Below are positions 7,675 to 16,912 of a stretch of DNA of 64,000 bases, piece after piece (within the stretch, counting starts at the first letter, position 1; the number at the start of each line of letters is the position of its first letter). The stretch lies in assembly GCF_014649015.1 (NCBI RefSeq), contig NZ_BMSF01000006.1, forward strand, positions 62,001-126,000, in the 5' to 3' direction. The position numbers were made by a program, and so were the translations under genes. The notes under the pieces were generated by a model that saw nothing but the letters and a program-made list of their open reading frames with translations, was not told the DNA's origin and made no database searches. The DNA comes from Streptomyces narbonensis (lineage in GTDB: Bacteria; Actinomycetota; Actinomycetes; Streptomycetales; Streptomycetaceae).

Positions 7675-9065
7675 CCCCGCTCACGCGCGAGAACGACGAT
7701 CCCGGCCTCGTCGCGTACGACCCGCCACTCGCCGTCGTCGGCGGCCTGCCGCAGCACGCGCCCGACCGCCCCGGCGGGCCAGGCATCCGTCCGGTCCGCC
7801 ACCAGCCACTCCACGGCGGGGCTCCGGCCGAGCACCCCGTCCGCGACCAGGTGCACGGTCGCCCGGTCGGTCAGGTGCGGGGCCAGGCTGTTGCTCGCCG
7901 CGACCCGGGCCCCGGCGGGCACGAGGGCCAGCGCCTCCCGCGCGGCCACCTCCCGCGGGCTCGTCCGCCAGAAGCCCGGCGTGGCCAGGGACGCCAACGG
8001 CTGCGTGGGCAGCAGCAGGAGCGCCACGGCCACCGGCACGGACAGCGGCAGCCGTACGCCCCGGCGCAGCGCGTCGACCAGTGCGGCGAGCGCGATCGGC
8101 ACGAGGACCGCCGAATAGTGCAGGCCCGGCTCCCAGTGCGCCGGATTGGCCGAGGTGAACCGCCAGGCCAGCGTCGGCAGGAGCAGCAGGGCGAGCGGGC
8201 TGCGCACGACGAGCCCGCCGGTCACGGCGAGCAGCAGCAGGACGGTCAGCACCTTCACGTGCCAGCCGTCGAGGAGCCCGTACGCACCGGTGACCTGGCC
8301 CGCGTACAGATACCGCCCGTCCGGCGCGAGGGCCGGGACCACCCCGTACACGATCAGGACCGTGCCGAGCGCGGAGCCGGCGGCGAGGGCGAGCCCGGTG
8401 CGGCGGTCCTGCCGGGCGAGCAGCAGCCCGAAGACGGCGGTGGTCGCGCCCAGGTCCTCCTTCACGAGCAGCAGGGCGGCGGCCCAGCACGCGGCGGCGC
8501 GGGTCCGCCCGTCCAGATAGGCGCGGCAGGCGAGGGCGAGCAGGGGCACGGCGAAGGCGACCTCGTGGAAGTCGAAGCCGACGAGCTGCTGCACCCCCCA
8601 GCCGAGCCCGCACGCCGATCCGATCGCGAGCGCGGCGAACTTCCTCCCGGGGAGGTGCTGTTGGGCGGTGCGGGCGAGGACGTACACGGCGAGCGCGACG
8701 AGCGCGGCCTGCGCGACGAGCAGCGTGCCGACGTGCGGGGCGAGCCGGTAGAGCGGCGCGAGGAGGGCCAGGACCGGGTGGAAGTGGTCGCCGAGGAGCG
8801 GATACGCGTCGGCGGCGAAACCCGGCGGGGCGGTCGCGGCCCGGATCTCGGAGGCGGGCGCCCGCCCCTCCGCGTAGGCGCGCACGGCCTGCCCGAAGAT
8901 CCCGAGGTCGTATCCCGTGGTCCGGAAGCGGGTGTGCTCGCGCAGCGCGAACACGCTGAAGAGGGCGAAGAAGACGGCGCCGAGGAGCGCGGGGACGGAG
9001 CGGGAGGCGGTGGGCGGCGGTGTCAGGGGCCGGCGCCCGGCCGCGGGCTTCATGATCAAGGCCAT
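7662..9065 (-). CDS. DUF2079 family polytopic membrane protein
   Basis: 467 residues with about ten hydrophobic segments. The DUF2079 signature YDLGIFGQAV (~52-61) and LGDHFHPVLALLAPLY (~93) are clear. The fold resembles GT-C glycosyltransferases, with a C-terminal non-membrane domain, but no substrate is known. It is divergent from the response regulator. Three phased CCTGARG repeats lie in the shared upstream region, so the two-component system may control it. The start is the first ATG after the repeats; no good Shine-Dalgarno sequence is visible, so a start a few codons further in is possible. Confidence 0.85.
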   Translation of the reverse strand: MALIMKPAAGRRPLTPPPTASRSVPALLGAVFFALFSVFALREHTRFRTTGYDLGIFGQAVRAYAEGRAPASEIRAATAPPGFAADAYPLLGDHFHPVLALLAPLYRLAPHVGTLLVAQAALVALAVYVLARTAQQHLPGRKFAALAIGSACGLGWGVQQLVGFDFHEVAFAVPLLALACRAYLDGRTRAAACWAAALLLVKEDLGATTAVFGLLLARQDRRTGLALAAGSALGTVLIVYGVVPALAPDGRYLYAGQVTGAYGLLDGWHVKVLTVLLLLAVTGGLVVRSPLALLLLPTLAWRFTSANPAHWEPGLHYSAVLVPIALAALVDALRRGVRLPLSVPVAVALLLLPTQPLASLATPGFWRTSPREVAAREALALVPAGARVAASNSLAPHLTDRATVHLVADGVLGRSPAVEWLVADRTDAWPAGAVGRVLRQAADDGEWRVVRDEAGIVVLARERGQTR

Positions 9066-9089
9066 GAGGGGGAGCCTCGGCGAGCGCCC

Positions 9090-9116
9090 CTGAGGTGGTC
9101 CTGAAGAAGCCTGAGG
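9090..9116. promoter_or_regulatory. three CCTGARG direct repeats spaced exactly 10 bp
   Basis: CCTGAGG at 9090, CCTGAAG at 9100 and CCTGAGG at 9110. One helical turn between half-sites is the hallmark of OmpR/PhoB-family binding sites. The array lies between the divergent DUF2079 and response-regulator genes, so autoregulation by the downstream regulator is the simplest reading. Confidence 0.6.
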
Positions 9117-9160
9117 ATTTACTCAGCCCCGGCTGCTGCGGCCCGGCGATACTCGGTCCC

Positions 9161-9841
9161 ATGCGCGTACTGGTGATCGAGGACGAGGAGAGGATCGCCG
9201 CCTCGCTGCGGCGCGGCCTCTCGGCCGTCGGGTACACGGTCGACGTCGCCCACGACGGCGTCACCGGGCTCCACATGGCCCGGGAGCACCGCTATGCGGC
9301 GGTCCTCCTCGACATCATGCTGCCCGGCCTCAACGGCTACCAGGTCTGCTCCCGGCTGCGCGCCGAGTCCAACGACGTGCCGGTGATGATGCTGACGGCC
9401 AAGAACGGCGAGTACGACGAGGCCGAGGGCCTCGACACGGGCGCCGACGACTACCTGGCCAAGCCCTTCTCGTACGTCGTCCTGGAGGCCCGCCTCCGCG
9501 CCCTCCTCCGCCGCGGCGGCGCCCGCACGCGCACCCGCCTGGAGTGCGGCGACCTCTGGCTCGACCAGGCCCGCCGGACCTGCGGCCGGGGCGCGGCCGA
9601 CATCGCGCTCACGCCGAAGGAGTTCGGGGTGCTGCAGTGCCTGCTGACGCGCCCGGACGAGGTCGTCCCGACGCTCGACATCCTCGACGAGGTCTGGTCG
9701 GCGGACTTCACGGGCGACCCGAACATCGTGCACGTCTACATCAGCGCCGTGCGCCGGAAGATCGACGCGCCCTTCGGGCGGACGACGATCGAGACGGTGC
9801 GGGGGGCGGGGTACCGCGTGGTGGGGGGCGGTCGTGGCTGA
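9161..9841 (+). CDS. OmpR/PhoB-family response regulator
   Basis: 226 residues. The receiver domain (1-~118) has the acidic pocket IEDEE (7-10), phospho-acceptor Asp51 in LLDIMLPG and Lys101 in LAKPF. The C-terminal winged helix (~130-222) has ALTPKEFGVLQCLL and the recognition region VHVYISAVRRKI, ending TIETVRGAGYRV. It overlaps the kinase gene by 8 bases, so the two are co-transcribed. A GATACT hexamer 7 bases before the ATG suggests a leaderless start; an upstream in-frame alternative would run through the CCTGARG array. Phosphorylated regulator probably binds that array. Confidence 0.93.
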   Translation: MRVLVIEDEERIAASLRRGLSAVGYTVDVAHDGVTGLHMAREHRYAAVLLDIMLPGLNGYQVCSRLRAESNDVPVMMLTAKNGEYDEAEGLDTGADDYLAKPFSYVVLEARLRALLRRGGARTRTRLECGDLWLDQARRTCGRGAADIALTPKEFGVLQCLLTRPDEVVPTLDILDEVWSADFTGDPNIVHVYISAVRRKIDAPFGRTTIETVRGAGYRVVGGGRG

Positions 9842-11369
9842 ACGGCGGGAACGTCCGGGCCGGACCGCGCCGACCGCGACGACCCCGCGCCGCCGCCGGT
9901 ACCGGCCGGTGTGGGCGTCGGGACTCGCCGCGACGCTGGTCGTGGCGGCGGCGGTGATCTGGCTGGAGGCGCGGGACCGGGCGGTCGGGCCGATCCCGAC
10001 GGCGATCCCCGAGATGATCGCCACCGACCGGGTCGGCCCGCAGATCGCGTTCCTGGCCTGGCCCGGCTGCCTCCTCGGCGCGGTGGGCGTCGGCGCCGTC
10101 GGCTGGCTCGCGGGCCGGGGGCACGCGCCGGCGGCACGCCTGCGGGCGGCGGCGGCCGCCCTCCTCGCCTCGGGAGCCCTCCTCGCCACGTACACCCAGT
10201 GGCTCGTCCGGGAGAACCCGATCAAACCGTGGCTGGTCGCGGAGGAGGCGTACCGCTGGGGGCTGATGTTCATCGGCCCCTCGACGGGACTGCTCACGGC
10301 GGCCGCCGCGGCGGCGGCGCTCGGCGGCGGTGCGGGCCGGCTGCCGTACCGCGACCGTACGGTCCTGGTGGCGGCGGCGACGACCGGCGGGCTGTTCGCG
10401 GTGACCATCGAGGTCCTGCGACGGGCGCAGCCGGAGCACCAGGAGCCGTGGACGAACACGTACTGGGTCACGCTGATCATCGGGGTGCCGCTCGTCGCCC
10501 TCCTCACCGGCCTCCTCGTCCACGTCACCGCCGCGCGGGCCCTGCGCCCCGTCGAGGCGATCCGCCGTGAACTCGCCGACATCACCGGCCAGTCCCTCGA
10601 CCGCCGGGTCCCCGTACCGCCCACGGACGACGTGATCGGGCGCCTCGCGGAGACCACCAACGACACCCTCGACCGCCTCGAACAGGCCTCCGCCCGCCAG
10701 CACCAGTTCGTCGCGGACGCCGCCCACGAACTCCGCAGCCCGCTCGCGGCGTTGCGCGCCCAGCTGGAGACGGCCCTGCGGCACCCGGACTCGGTCACCG
10801 ACTGGCCGGAGGTGGTGGCGGGCGCGGCGGCCGACGTCGTACGCCTCCAGGCCCTCACCGACGACCTGCTGCTCCTCGCCAGCCACCGGGCGACCGCGCC
10901 GGCGGGCGAACCGGTCGACCTGGCGGCGCTGGCCGAGGACCTGGTCCGCGAACACGAGCACCTGCCGGATGCGACGGGCCTTCGTCTCACGTGCCGGATC
11001 CCGGCGGCGCCGACCCTCGCCCACGGCAACCCGACCCGCCTGGAACGGCTCCTCCGCAACCTCCTGGCGAACGCCTGCCGCCACGCGGAGACGCGGGTCG
11101 ACGTCACGGTGGAGGACGACGGCACCTGGACGTGGCTCACCGTGTCGGACGACGGCCCGGGCATCCCGCCCGCCGATCGATCCCGCGTCTTCGACCGCTT
11201 CACCCGCCTCGACGCCTCCCGCACCCGCACCTCGGGCGGCGCGGGCCTGGGCCTCCCCATCGCCCGCGACATCGCCACCCACCACAGGGGCACACTGACG
11301 ATCGAGGACTCGGACCACGGGGCGCGCCTGGTGGCCCGCTTCCCGGCGGGCGCCCGCTCGTCCTGTTGA
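9834..11369 (+). CDS. membrane sensor histidine kinase
   Basis: 511 residues, GTG start preceded by GGGGGGCG. Hydrophobic segments lie near 28-44, 70-92, 103-120, 145-165, 177-195 and 210-232, so the sensor is largely intramembrane with little extracellular loop. HAMP-like region ~233-285. The HisKA motif AAHELRSPLAAL has phospho-acceptor His298. The ATPase domain shows the N box NLLANACRHAE, G1 DDGPGIP and G2 GGAGLGLPIARDI. Partner of the regulator at 9161. The signal is unknown. Confidence 0.93.
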   Translation: MAERRERPGRTAPTATTPRRRRYRPVWASGLAATLVVAAAVIWLEARDRAVGPIPTAIPEMIATDRVGPQIAFLAWPGCLLGAVGVGAVGWLAGRGHAPAARLRAAAAALLASGALLATYTQWLVRENPIKPWLVAEEAYRWGLMFIGPSTGLLTAAAAAAALGGGAGRLPYRDRTVLVAAATTGGLFAVTIEVLRRAQPEHQEPWTNTYWVTLIIGVPLVALLTGLLVHVTAARALRPVEAIRRELADITGQSLDRRVPVPPTDDVIGRLAETTNDTLDRLEQASARQHQFVADAAHELRSPLAALRAQLETALRHPDSVTDWPEVVAGAAADVVRLQALTDDLLLLASHRATAPAGEPVDLAALAEDLVREHEHLPDATGLRLTCRIPAAPTLAHGNPTRLERLLRNLLANACRHAETRVDVTVEDDGTWTWLTVSDDGPGIPPADRSRVFDRFTRLDASRTRTSGGAGLGLPIARDIATHHRGTLTIEDSDHGARLVARFPAGARSSC

Positions 11370-11397
11370 CCCCCGGCGCACCCCCTGCACGCACGTC

Positions 11398-11427
11398 GGA
11401 GGGGCCGGGCAGATGCCCGGCCCCTCC
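11398..11427 (+). terminator. terminator after the two-component operon
   Basis: Perfect 13-bp stem GGAGGGGCCGGGC / GCCCGGCCCCTCC with loop AGAT, followed by TTG, 28 bases after the kinase stop codon. Confidence 0.85.
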
Positions 11428-11592
11428 TTGTGCGGTGGTCCGATCGCGTTGCGCACGGGCCCTGCCCGGACGGAATCCCCCTGGTCCCGTCGGGTGTCCC
11501 CCGAGTCCGTGTGCTCCCCCGTCGACCGGACCTCCCTGGCCCCGGCGGCTCCCCCGAAGTCGCCGCCGCGGGCTTTCCCCGTCGGGAATGGT

Positions 11593-11802
11593 CTACTTGG
11601 CCGGCTTGAACGGCTCTGACGTGGCGTGCAGGTCCTTGGTCACGATGGCGGGGTCCTGCTCCGGGTGGAGAACCTTGTCCGCGATCGCGTTGGCGGGCTC
11701 GGACGTGGCGTGCAGGTCCTTGGTGGTGATCTGCTCACCCGTGCCCGTGGCGTGCAGGTCCTGCGGCTTGACGATCGGGTCCGTGGCGTTGGTGTCACCC
11801 AT
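11593..11802 (-). CDS. 69-residue protein with three DLHAT repeats
   Basis: A short hydrophilic protein with AGGAGGGG at good spacing before the ATG at 11802. It contains three copies of the motif (K/Q)DLHAT (about residues 13, 27 and 59), two of them TKDLHATSEP. There is no signal peptide, Cys or membrane segment. Similar small repeat proteins in Streptomyces have been annotated as sigma-like, without a known function to my knowledge. The repeats are also visible at DNA level as three copies of GGCGTGCAGGTCCT (reverse strand) near 11621, 11708 and 11748. Confidence 0.7.
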   Translation of the reverse strand: MGDTNATDPIVKPQDLHATGTGEQITTKDLHATSEPANAIADKVLHPEQDPAIVTKDLHATSEPFKPAK

Positions 11803-12024
11803 GGTGGTCCCCTCCTGGTGGATGGCTTGGCGTGCTGGTGTGCGGAGCCCGTCCGGCTGTTCCCCCGTGGACGGCCGGTCGGGCTCCTCCGGGCCGTTCA
11901 CCCTAGTGCGTGCGGGTGATGACCTCACCGGCGAACCGTCTGCCCCCCGACGCGACGGATCGATGAGAAGAATTCTGCCGAAGGGTGATAAACGAATGAT
12001 GAACGCCCGATCGGAGGCTGGTGA

Positions 12025-15000
12025 TCAGGCGGCCGCGCGGGGGGTCAGCAGAGCCCTGACCTCGAACGCCTCCGGTACGTTCAACTCCTCGTAGATGTCC
12101 AGCGCCTCCTGCCAGCACACCTGTGCGCGGCCGGACTGCCCGATGCCTGCGAGCGCTCGTCCGAGCACCGTGAGGACCTGCCCCCTCCGCCAGTCGCCCC
12201 CGATGCCCCGGAGCACGGTCAGGGCCTTCTCCGCGCAGGCGGCAGCCGCCCCGTACCGCCGGGCAGCGATGTCGACCTCCGCGATGCGGAAGAGGCTCAT
12301 GCCCTCCCACAGCCTCTGGCGGCAGTCCACGAACACGGCGAGGGCCTCCCGGAGCCGTTCGCCCGCCGCCGTCAGGTTGCCGCTCTCGGTGAGGGCGAGG
12401 CCGAGGGCGTACCGACCGTTCGCTCCCCGCAGCGCGTGGCCCATCTCGTCGTACATGGCCACGCCTTGCTGGGCCATGCGTACGGCATCCTCCTGGCGCC
12501 CTGTCGCGAGCCGGATACGGGAGATGTTGCAGAGGGCCGCCGCCTCGCCGGCCCGGTCCCCGGCCCTGCGGAACTCGTCGACGGCAAGAGTGAGGTGCTC
12601 GTCTCCGTCCGCGTAGCGCTTCTGGTAGAGCGCGATGGCGCCCCGGGCGTTCGAAGCCCAGCACGTGGGGAGCGGGTCCCCCACGGAGCGGGCCATGCCG
12701 ACGACCTCCTCCGCCTCGCGGTCGGCCTGGTCGAAGCGGCCCTGGTGATGGTGGACGTACGCCAGCGTCAGCGCCGCCCGGCCCTCCGCCCGGACGTCCC
12801 CCGCCGTGCCCGCCGCCCCCCGCAGGACCGTCGCGACCGCCTCGTACTCCTTCGAGTTCGCGCCCGACTCCGCGAGGTCCAGGGACGCCCACAGGAGGTC
12901 CACCGCACGGCGGAGGGTCGCCGGGGAGGCGGCCGACTGGCGGACCGTGGCCAGGAGGCAGTTGGCCTCGGCGTAGAGCCAGTCCTGGGCCTCGTGGCGG
13001 TCCGTGAAGGTCAGGCCCTCGTAGGCCGTCGGCTCCAGGTGGTCCACCAGACGGTCCCCGGGGCGCTCGATCGCGTAGACCCGCGCCGCCGTCGACAGGT
13101 AGAAGTCCAGGAGGCGCGAGAGCGCCGCCTCCTTCTCCGTCGGCGGCTGTTCGTCGCGGTCCGCGCACGCACGCGCGTAGAGGCGGACCAGGTCGTGGTA
13201 GCGGTAGCGGCCGGGAGCCGCCGATTCCAGGAGGGACGTGTCGACCAGGGCCTCCAGGAGGTCCTCGGTGTCCCAGAGGGGGAGGTCCAGGACGGCCGCG
13301 GCGGCCGCGAGGGAGATGTCCGGGCCGTCGGCCAGGCCCAGGAGGCGGAAGGCGCGGGCCTGGGCCGGTTCGAGCTGGCCGTAGCCGAGTTCGAAGGTCG
13401 CCTTGACCGCGAGGTCGCCCGCCTGGAGCTCGTCGAGGCGCCGCCGCTCGTCCGCCAGCTTCGCCGCGAGGACCGAGACCGTCCAGGTGCGGCGGGCCGC
13501 CAGGCGGGAGGCCGCGATGCGGATCGCGAGGGGGAGGAAGCCGCAGGCCGCGACCACGTCGAGGGCGGCTTCCCGCTCGGACTGGACGCGCTCCGCGCCG
13601 ACGATCCGCGTGAAGAGCTGGAGCGCCTCCTCCGGGGACATCACGTCCAGGTCCACCAGGTGCGCACCCGCCAGGTCGACCATCCGGATCCGGCTGGTCA
13701 CCAGGGCCGCGCAGCCGGCCGTGCCGGGCAGGAGCGGCCGGATCTGCGCCGCGTCGCGGGCGTTGTCCAGGAGCACCAGGACCCGGCGGCCGTCGAGCGT
13801 CGAGCGGTAGAGCGCGGCGCGGTCGTCGAGGGAGTCGGGGATGGCCGAATCCGGTGTGCCGAGCGCGCGCAGGAAGGAGCCGAGGACGGTCTCCGGGGCC
13901 GCGGCGCGGTTCCCCGCGCCCTGGAGGTCCACGTAGAGCTGGCCGTCCGGGAAGTGCGGCCGGGCCTCGTGGGCCACGTGCACCGCGAGGGTCGTCTTGC
14001 CGACGCCGCCGATGCCCGCCAGCGCCGAGACGGCCATGACATGGCCCTCGGCGGTCGCGAGCCGGGCCCCCAGCTCCCGCACGAAGGAGGTGCGGCCCGT
14101 GAAGTCGGGCACGGTGGCCGGGAGTTGTGCCGGGCGGGCCGGCGGTGCGGCGGCGGGGGCCGCCTCCTCGACCGGGCGGGCGAGTTCGGCGTCACCCTGG
14201 AGGATGCGCTGCTGGAGCCGGGAGAGTTCGGGGGTCGGGTCGACGCCGAGCTCGTCGGCGAGGAGCCGGCGCGTGTCCGCGTACACGGCGAGCGCCTCCG
14301 CCTGCCGGCCGCCCCGGTAGAGGGCGAGCATCAGCAGCTCGCGGAGCCGCTCGCGCAGCGGGTGCGCGGCGGTCAGCGCGGAGACGGCCTCCGCGTGCGC
14401 GCCGACCTCCAGGTCGATGTCCAGGCGGGTCTCCAGGAGCGTGAGCCGCCATTCCTCCAGCCTGGTCCGCTGCGTCTCGGCGTACGGGCCGGGTACGGAG
14501 GCGAGCACCTCGCCGTCCCACAGTGCGAGGGCCTCCGCGAGCCGCGCCCGCGCGCCCGCCCGGTCCCCGGACGCCCGCAGCTTCTCGGCCCCGGCGGCCA
14601 GTTCCTGTGCGGTGAGGAGGTCCAGGGCCTTGGTGCGCAGGGCGTAGCCGCCGGACTCGCTGACGAGGACCTTCGGGTCGAGGGCCTTGCGGAGCCGGGA
14701 GGCGTACGTCCGTACCGCCGCGAGGGCCTGCGAGGGCGGTTCCTCGCCCCAGAGCGCGTCGATCAGCTCGGAGGCGGTGGCGGTGCGCCCGCCGCGCAGG
14801 AGCAGGGCGGCGAGCAGGGCACGCTGCTGGGGTGACCCGGTGGGAAGCGCCTCGCCACCGCGCCAGGCACGCACGGGCCCGAGCACGCCGAACCGCAGCT
14901 CGCCACCGGTCGCGCCCTCCGTGCGGGCGCCCGCTTCGGGTCCCGTACCCGGGGTCGCACCCGTACTCGTACCCGTATGCGCTCTTTCCTCGGAACCCGT

Positions 15001-15078
15001 GCCCGCGCCCGCGTCGGCACCCGCGCTCGCCTTCGGAGCCCGCTGCACCGGAACTCGCGGCCCGTCTTCACGGCCCAT
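12025..15078 (-). CDS. AfsR/SARP-type regulator: OmpR-like DNA binding, BTAD, NB-ARC, TPR
   Basis: 1017 residues. A disordered Ala/Gly/Thr-rich N-terminus (1-58) precedes a winged-helix DNA-binding domain (~60-135, LRFGVLGPVRAW ... VRTYASRLRKAL), a bacterial transcriptional activator domain (~150-295) and an NB-ARC ATPase with Walker A GIGGVGKTTLAVH (~355) and LLDNARDAAQIRPLLPG. TPR-like helical repeats fill the region from ~650 to the end. This is the full AfsR layout. Family members bind direct repeats at promoters of secondary-metabolism genes. The start has GGGGGAG close upstream. The target genes are not evident; the neighbouring catabolic genes share their own, different operator. Confidence 0.9.
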   Translation of the reverse strand: MGREDGPRVPVQRAPKASAGADAGAGTGSEERAHTGTSTGATPGTGPEAGARTEGATGGELRFGVLGPVRAWRGGEALPTGSPQQRALLAALLLRGGRTATASELIDALWGEEPPSQALAAVRTYASRLRKALDPKVLVSESGGYALRTKALDLLTAQELAAGAEKLRASGDRAGARARLAEALALWDGEVLASVPGPYAETQRTRLEEWRLTLLETRLDIDLEVGAHAEAVSALTAAHPLRERLRELLMLALYRGGRQAEALAVYADTRRLLADELGVDPTPELSRLQQRILQGDAELARPVEEAAPAAAPPARPAQLPATVPDFTGRTSFVRELGARLATAEGHVMAVSALAGIGGVGKTTLAVHVAHEARPHFPDGQLYVDLQGAGNRAAAPETVLGSFLRALGTPDSAIPDSLDDRAALYRSTLDGRRVLVLLDNARDAAQIRPLLPGTAGCAALVTSRIRMVDLAGAHLVDLDVMSPEEALQLFTRIVGAERVQSEREAALDVVAACGFLPLAIRIAASRLAARRTWTVSVLAAKLADERRRLDELQAGDLAVKATFELGYGQLEPAQARAFRLLGLADGPDISLAAAAAVLDLPLWDTEDLLEALVDTSLLESAAPGRYRYHDLVRLYARACADRDEQPPTEKEAALSRLLDFYLSTAARVYAIERPGDRLVDHLEPTAYEGLTFTDRHEAQDWLYAEANCLLATVRQSAASPATLRRAVDLLWASLDLAESGANSKEYEAVATVLRGAAGTAGDVRAEGRAALTLAYVHHHQGRFDQADREAEEVVGMARSVGDPLPTCWASNARGAIALYQKRYADGDEHLTLAVDEFRRAGDRAGEAAALCNISRIRLATGRQEDAVRMAQQGVAMYDEMGHALRGANGRYALGLALTESGNLTAAGERLREALAVFVDCRQRLWEGMSLFRIAEVDIAARRYGAAAACAEKALTVLRGIGGDWRRGQVLTVLGRALAGIGQSGRAQVCWQEALDIYEELNVPEAFEVRALLTPRAAA

Positions 15079-15219
15079 AGCTCCCCCTGCCTACCGCTGG
15101 TTTCGCCCAGGACAGTCTGCCTTGTCCGGAGGGAGTCCGTCAGCATCGGGTCGGCCGAGAGCGGGGGCTGGAGCGGGCCTGGTACCGCGCCGTTGCCGGA
15201 CCGTTGTGCGACACGATAG

Positions 15220-15234
15220 CTGACGGGTCGTCAG
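15220..15234. promoter_or_regulatory. operator copy 3, CTGAC-N5-GTCAG
   Basis: CTGACGGGTCGTCAG, just upstream of the -10 hexamer TACCGT (15243-15248) of the amidohydrolase gene, so it overlaps the core promoter, as expected for repression. Confidence 0.7.
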
Positions 15235-15255
15235 ATCGACGCTACCGTAAAAGCC

Positions 15256-16503
15256 ATGGAGAGCATGGAGAGCACGGAGACAGCGCCCGAGACCTTCCCG
15301 AGGATCATCTCGGTCGACGACCACACCGTGGAGCCCCCGCACGTCTGGCGGGACCGGCTCCCGTCCCGCTTCCACGACACCGGACCCCGGATCGTCCGCG
15401 CCCCCCTCAAGGAGATGACCTTCCTCGGCGGCAAGTTCGCGCCGGTCATGGGGGCCAAGGGCGACGACGGACCCATCGGCGACTGGTGGGTCTACGAGGA
15501 CCTGCACCGGCCCCTCACCCGCCTCGACACCGCCGTCGGCTACGACAGGGACGAGATACGGCTCGAAGTCATCACGTACGAGCAGATGCGGCCCGGCTCC
15601 CACTCCGTCCCCGACCGCCTCGCCGACATGGACGTCAACCACGTCCAGTCCGCGCTCTGCTTCCCCACCTTCCCGCGCTTCTGCGGGCAGACCTTCACGG
15701 AGGCGGGCGACCGCGAGCTCGGCCTGCTCTGCGTCCGCGCCTACAACGACTGGATGGTCGAGGAGTGGTGCGGCCCCGAGGCCCACGGCCGACTCGTCCC
15801 GCTCACCCTCATCCCGCTCTGGGACCCCGAGCTCGCCGCCGCCGAGGTCCGCCGCAACGCCGCGCGCGGGGTCCGGGCCGTCGCCTTCTCGGAGATCCCG
15901 CCCCACCTCGGGCTCCCCTCCGTCCACACGGACCACTGGGACCCCTTCTTCCGCGCCTGCGACGAGACCGGCACGGTCATCGCCATGCACATCGGCTCCT
16001 CCAGCCGGATGCCGTCCACCTCCGCCGACGCCCCGCCGGCCGTCGGCTCCACCATCACCTTCGCGAACTGCTGCTTCTCGATGGTCGACTGGCTGATGAG
16101 CGGCAAGTTCGAGCGCTTCCCGAACCTCAAGATCATGTACGCGGAGGGGCAGATCGGCTGGATCCCGTACATCCTGGAGCGCGCCGACGTCGTCTGGGAG
16201 GAGAACCGCGGCTGGGGCGGGGTCGCCGAGAAGGTGCTGCGCCCGCCGTCCGAGCTCTTCGCCGGCCATGTCTTCGGCTGCTTCTTCGACGACGCCTTCG
16301 GGCTGCGGAACCTCGACGCGATCGGCGTCGGGAACGTCCTGTACGAGACGGACTACCCGCACTCCGACTCGACCTGGCCCAAGTCGCGGGAGGTGGGCGA
16401 GTCCCAGATGGGCCACCTGGCCCCGGACGTCGTCGAGCGGATCGTGCGAGGCAACGCGATCGACCTGCTGGGGCTGTCGCCGGAGGGTCTCTGGCGGCCG
16501 TAG
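15256..16503 (+). CDS. amidohydrolase family 2 (ACMSD-like) metal enzyme
   Basis: 415 residues. The metal-binding N-terminus is VDDHTVEPPHVW. Later motifs are MHIGSSSRMPS (His ligand, ~248) and ETDYPHSDSTWP (catalytic Asp region, ~360), the pattern of the amidohydrolase 2 / aminocarboxymuconate-semialdehyde decarboxylase-like family found in aromatic and steroid catabolic clusters. The reaction may be decarboxylation or C-C hydrolysis; the substrate is unknown. TACCGT seven bases before the ATG suggests a leaderless mRNA; ATG 15265 is an in-frame alternative. Operator copy 3 overlaps the promoter. Confidence 0.88.
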   Translation: MESMESTETAPETFPRIISVDDHTVEPPHVWRDRLPSRFHDTGPRIVRAPLKEMTFLGGKFAPVMGAKGDDGPIGDWWVYEDLHRPLTRLDTAVGYDRDEIRLEVITYEQMRPGSHSVPDRLADMDVNHVQSALCFPTFPRFCGQTFTEAGDRELGLLCVRAYNDWMVEEWCGPEAHGRLVPLTLIPLWDPELAAAEVRRNAARGVRAVAFSEIPPHLGLPSVHTDHWDPFFRACDETGTVIAMHIGSSSRMPSTSADAPPAVGSTITFANCCFSMVDWLMSGKFERFPNLKIMYAEGQIGWIPYILERADVVWEENRGWGGVAEKVLRPPSELFAGHVFGCFFDDAFGLRNLDAIGVGNVLYETDYPHSDSTWPKSREVGESQMGHLAPDVVERIVRGNAIDLLGLSPEGLWRP

Positions 16504-16519
16504 CGGAGTGCCGGTCCGC

Positions 16520-16912
16520 TCAGACCTTGACCACGCGGACACCCGGACCGCACAGCGCGGCCAGGTCCTCCGGGTCCGAGGTCAGGACCGTCACCGGTGC
16601 CGGAGCGGACAGTGCGGTCGCGGCCACGAGTGCGTCGAGGGCGTACTTGTGGCCGTGCAGCCCGGCGCCCGCCAAGAGCTTGCAGGCCTTGCGGGCGATG
16701 GTCTCGCTCGGTGGGATCACGTTCACGCGGGATACGGCGTAGTCGAAGCGCGCCTGCGGGACTCGGGCGTCGCGGGCCTCGACAAGGGTGACGGAGCTGG
16801 TCACGACCCGGATGTCCTCGGCCTCGGCCGCGACGAGCCATTCGAGGAGGTCCGCGGAACGTCGTACGAGCAGTGACAGGCCTTCGCAGTCCAGGACGAG
16901 CGTCCCGCTCAC
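16520..16912 (-). CDS. PIN-domain toxin, VapC-like (pair 2)
   Basis: 130 residues. Candidate active-site acids are Asp8 (LVLDCEG), Glu45 (LVEARDA), Asp93 (YALDALVA) and Asp113 (LTSDPEDL). It is the paralogue of the toxin at 7279, with the shared AGLHGHKYA block and the same TSD motif. The start overlaps the antitoxin stop by 4 bases. Probable tRNA/rRNA endoribonuclease held inactive by the antitoxin. Confidence 0.85.
   Translation of the reverse strand: MSGTLVLDCEGLSLLVRRSADLLEWLVAAEAEDIRVVTSSVTLVEARDARVPQARFDYAVSRVNVIPPSETIARKACKLLAGAGLHGHKYALDALVAATALSAPAPVTVLTSDPEDLAALCGPGVRVVKV

Noticed and set aside
9119..11293. Long reverse-strand ORF of over 700 codons opposite the two-component system
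   Set aside because: Arg/Pro/Ala-rich composition without domains; it is the GC-bias shadow of the response regulator and kinase genes.
12436..14835. 799-codon forward ORF opposite the AfsR-like regulator
   Set aside because: Gly/Arg/Val low-complexity shadow; the reverse-strand gene has all expected domains.
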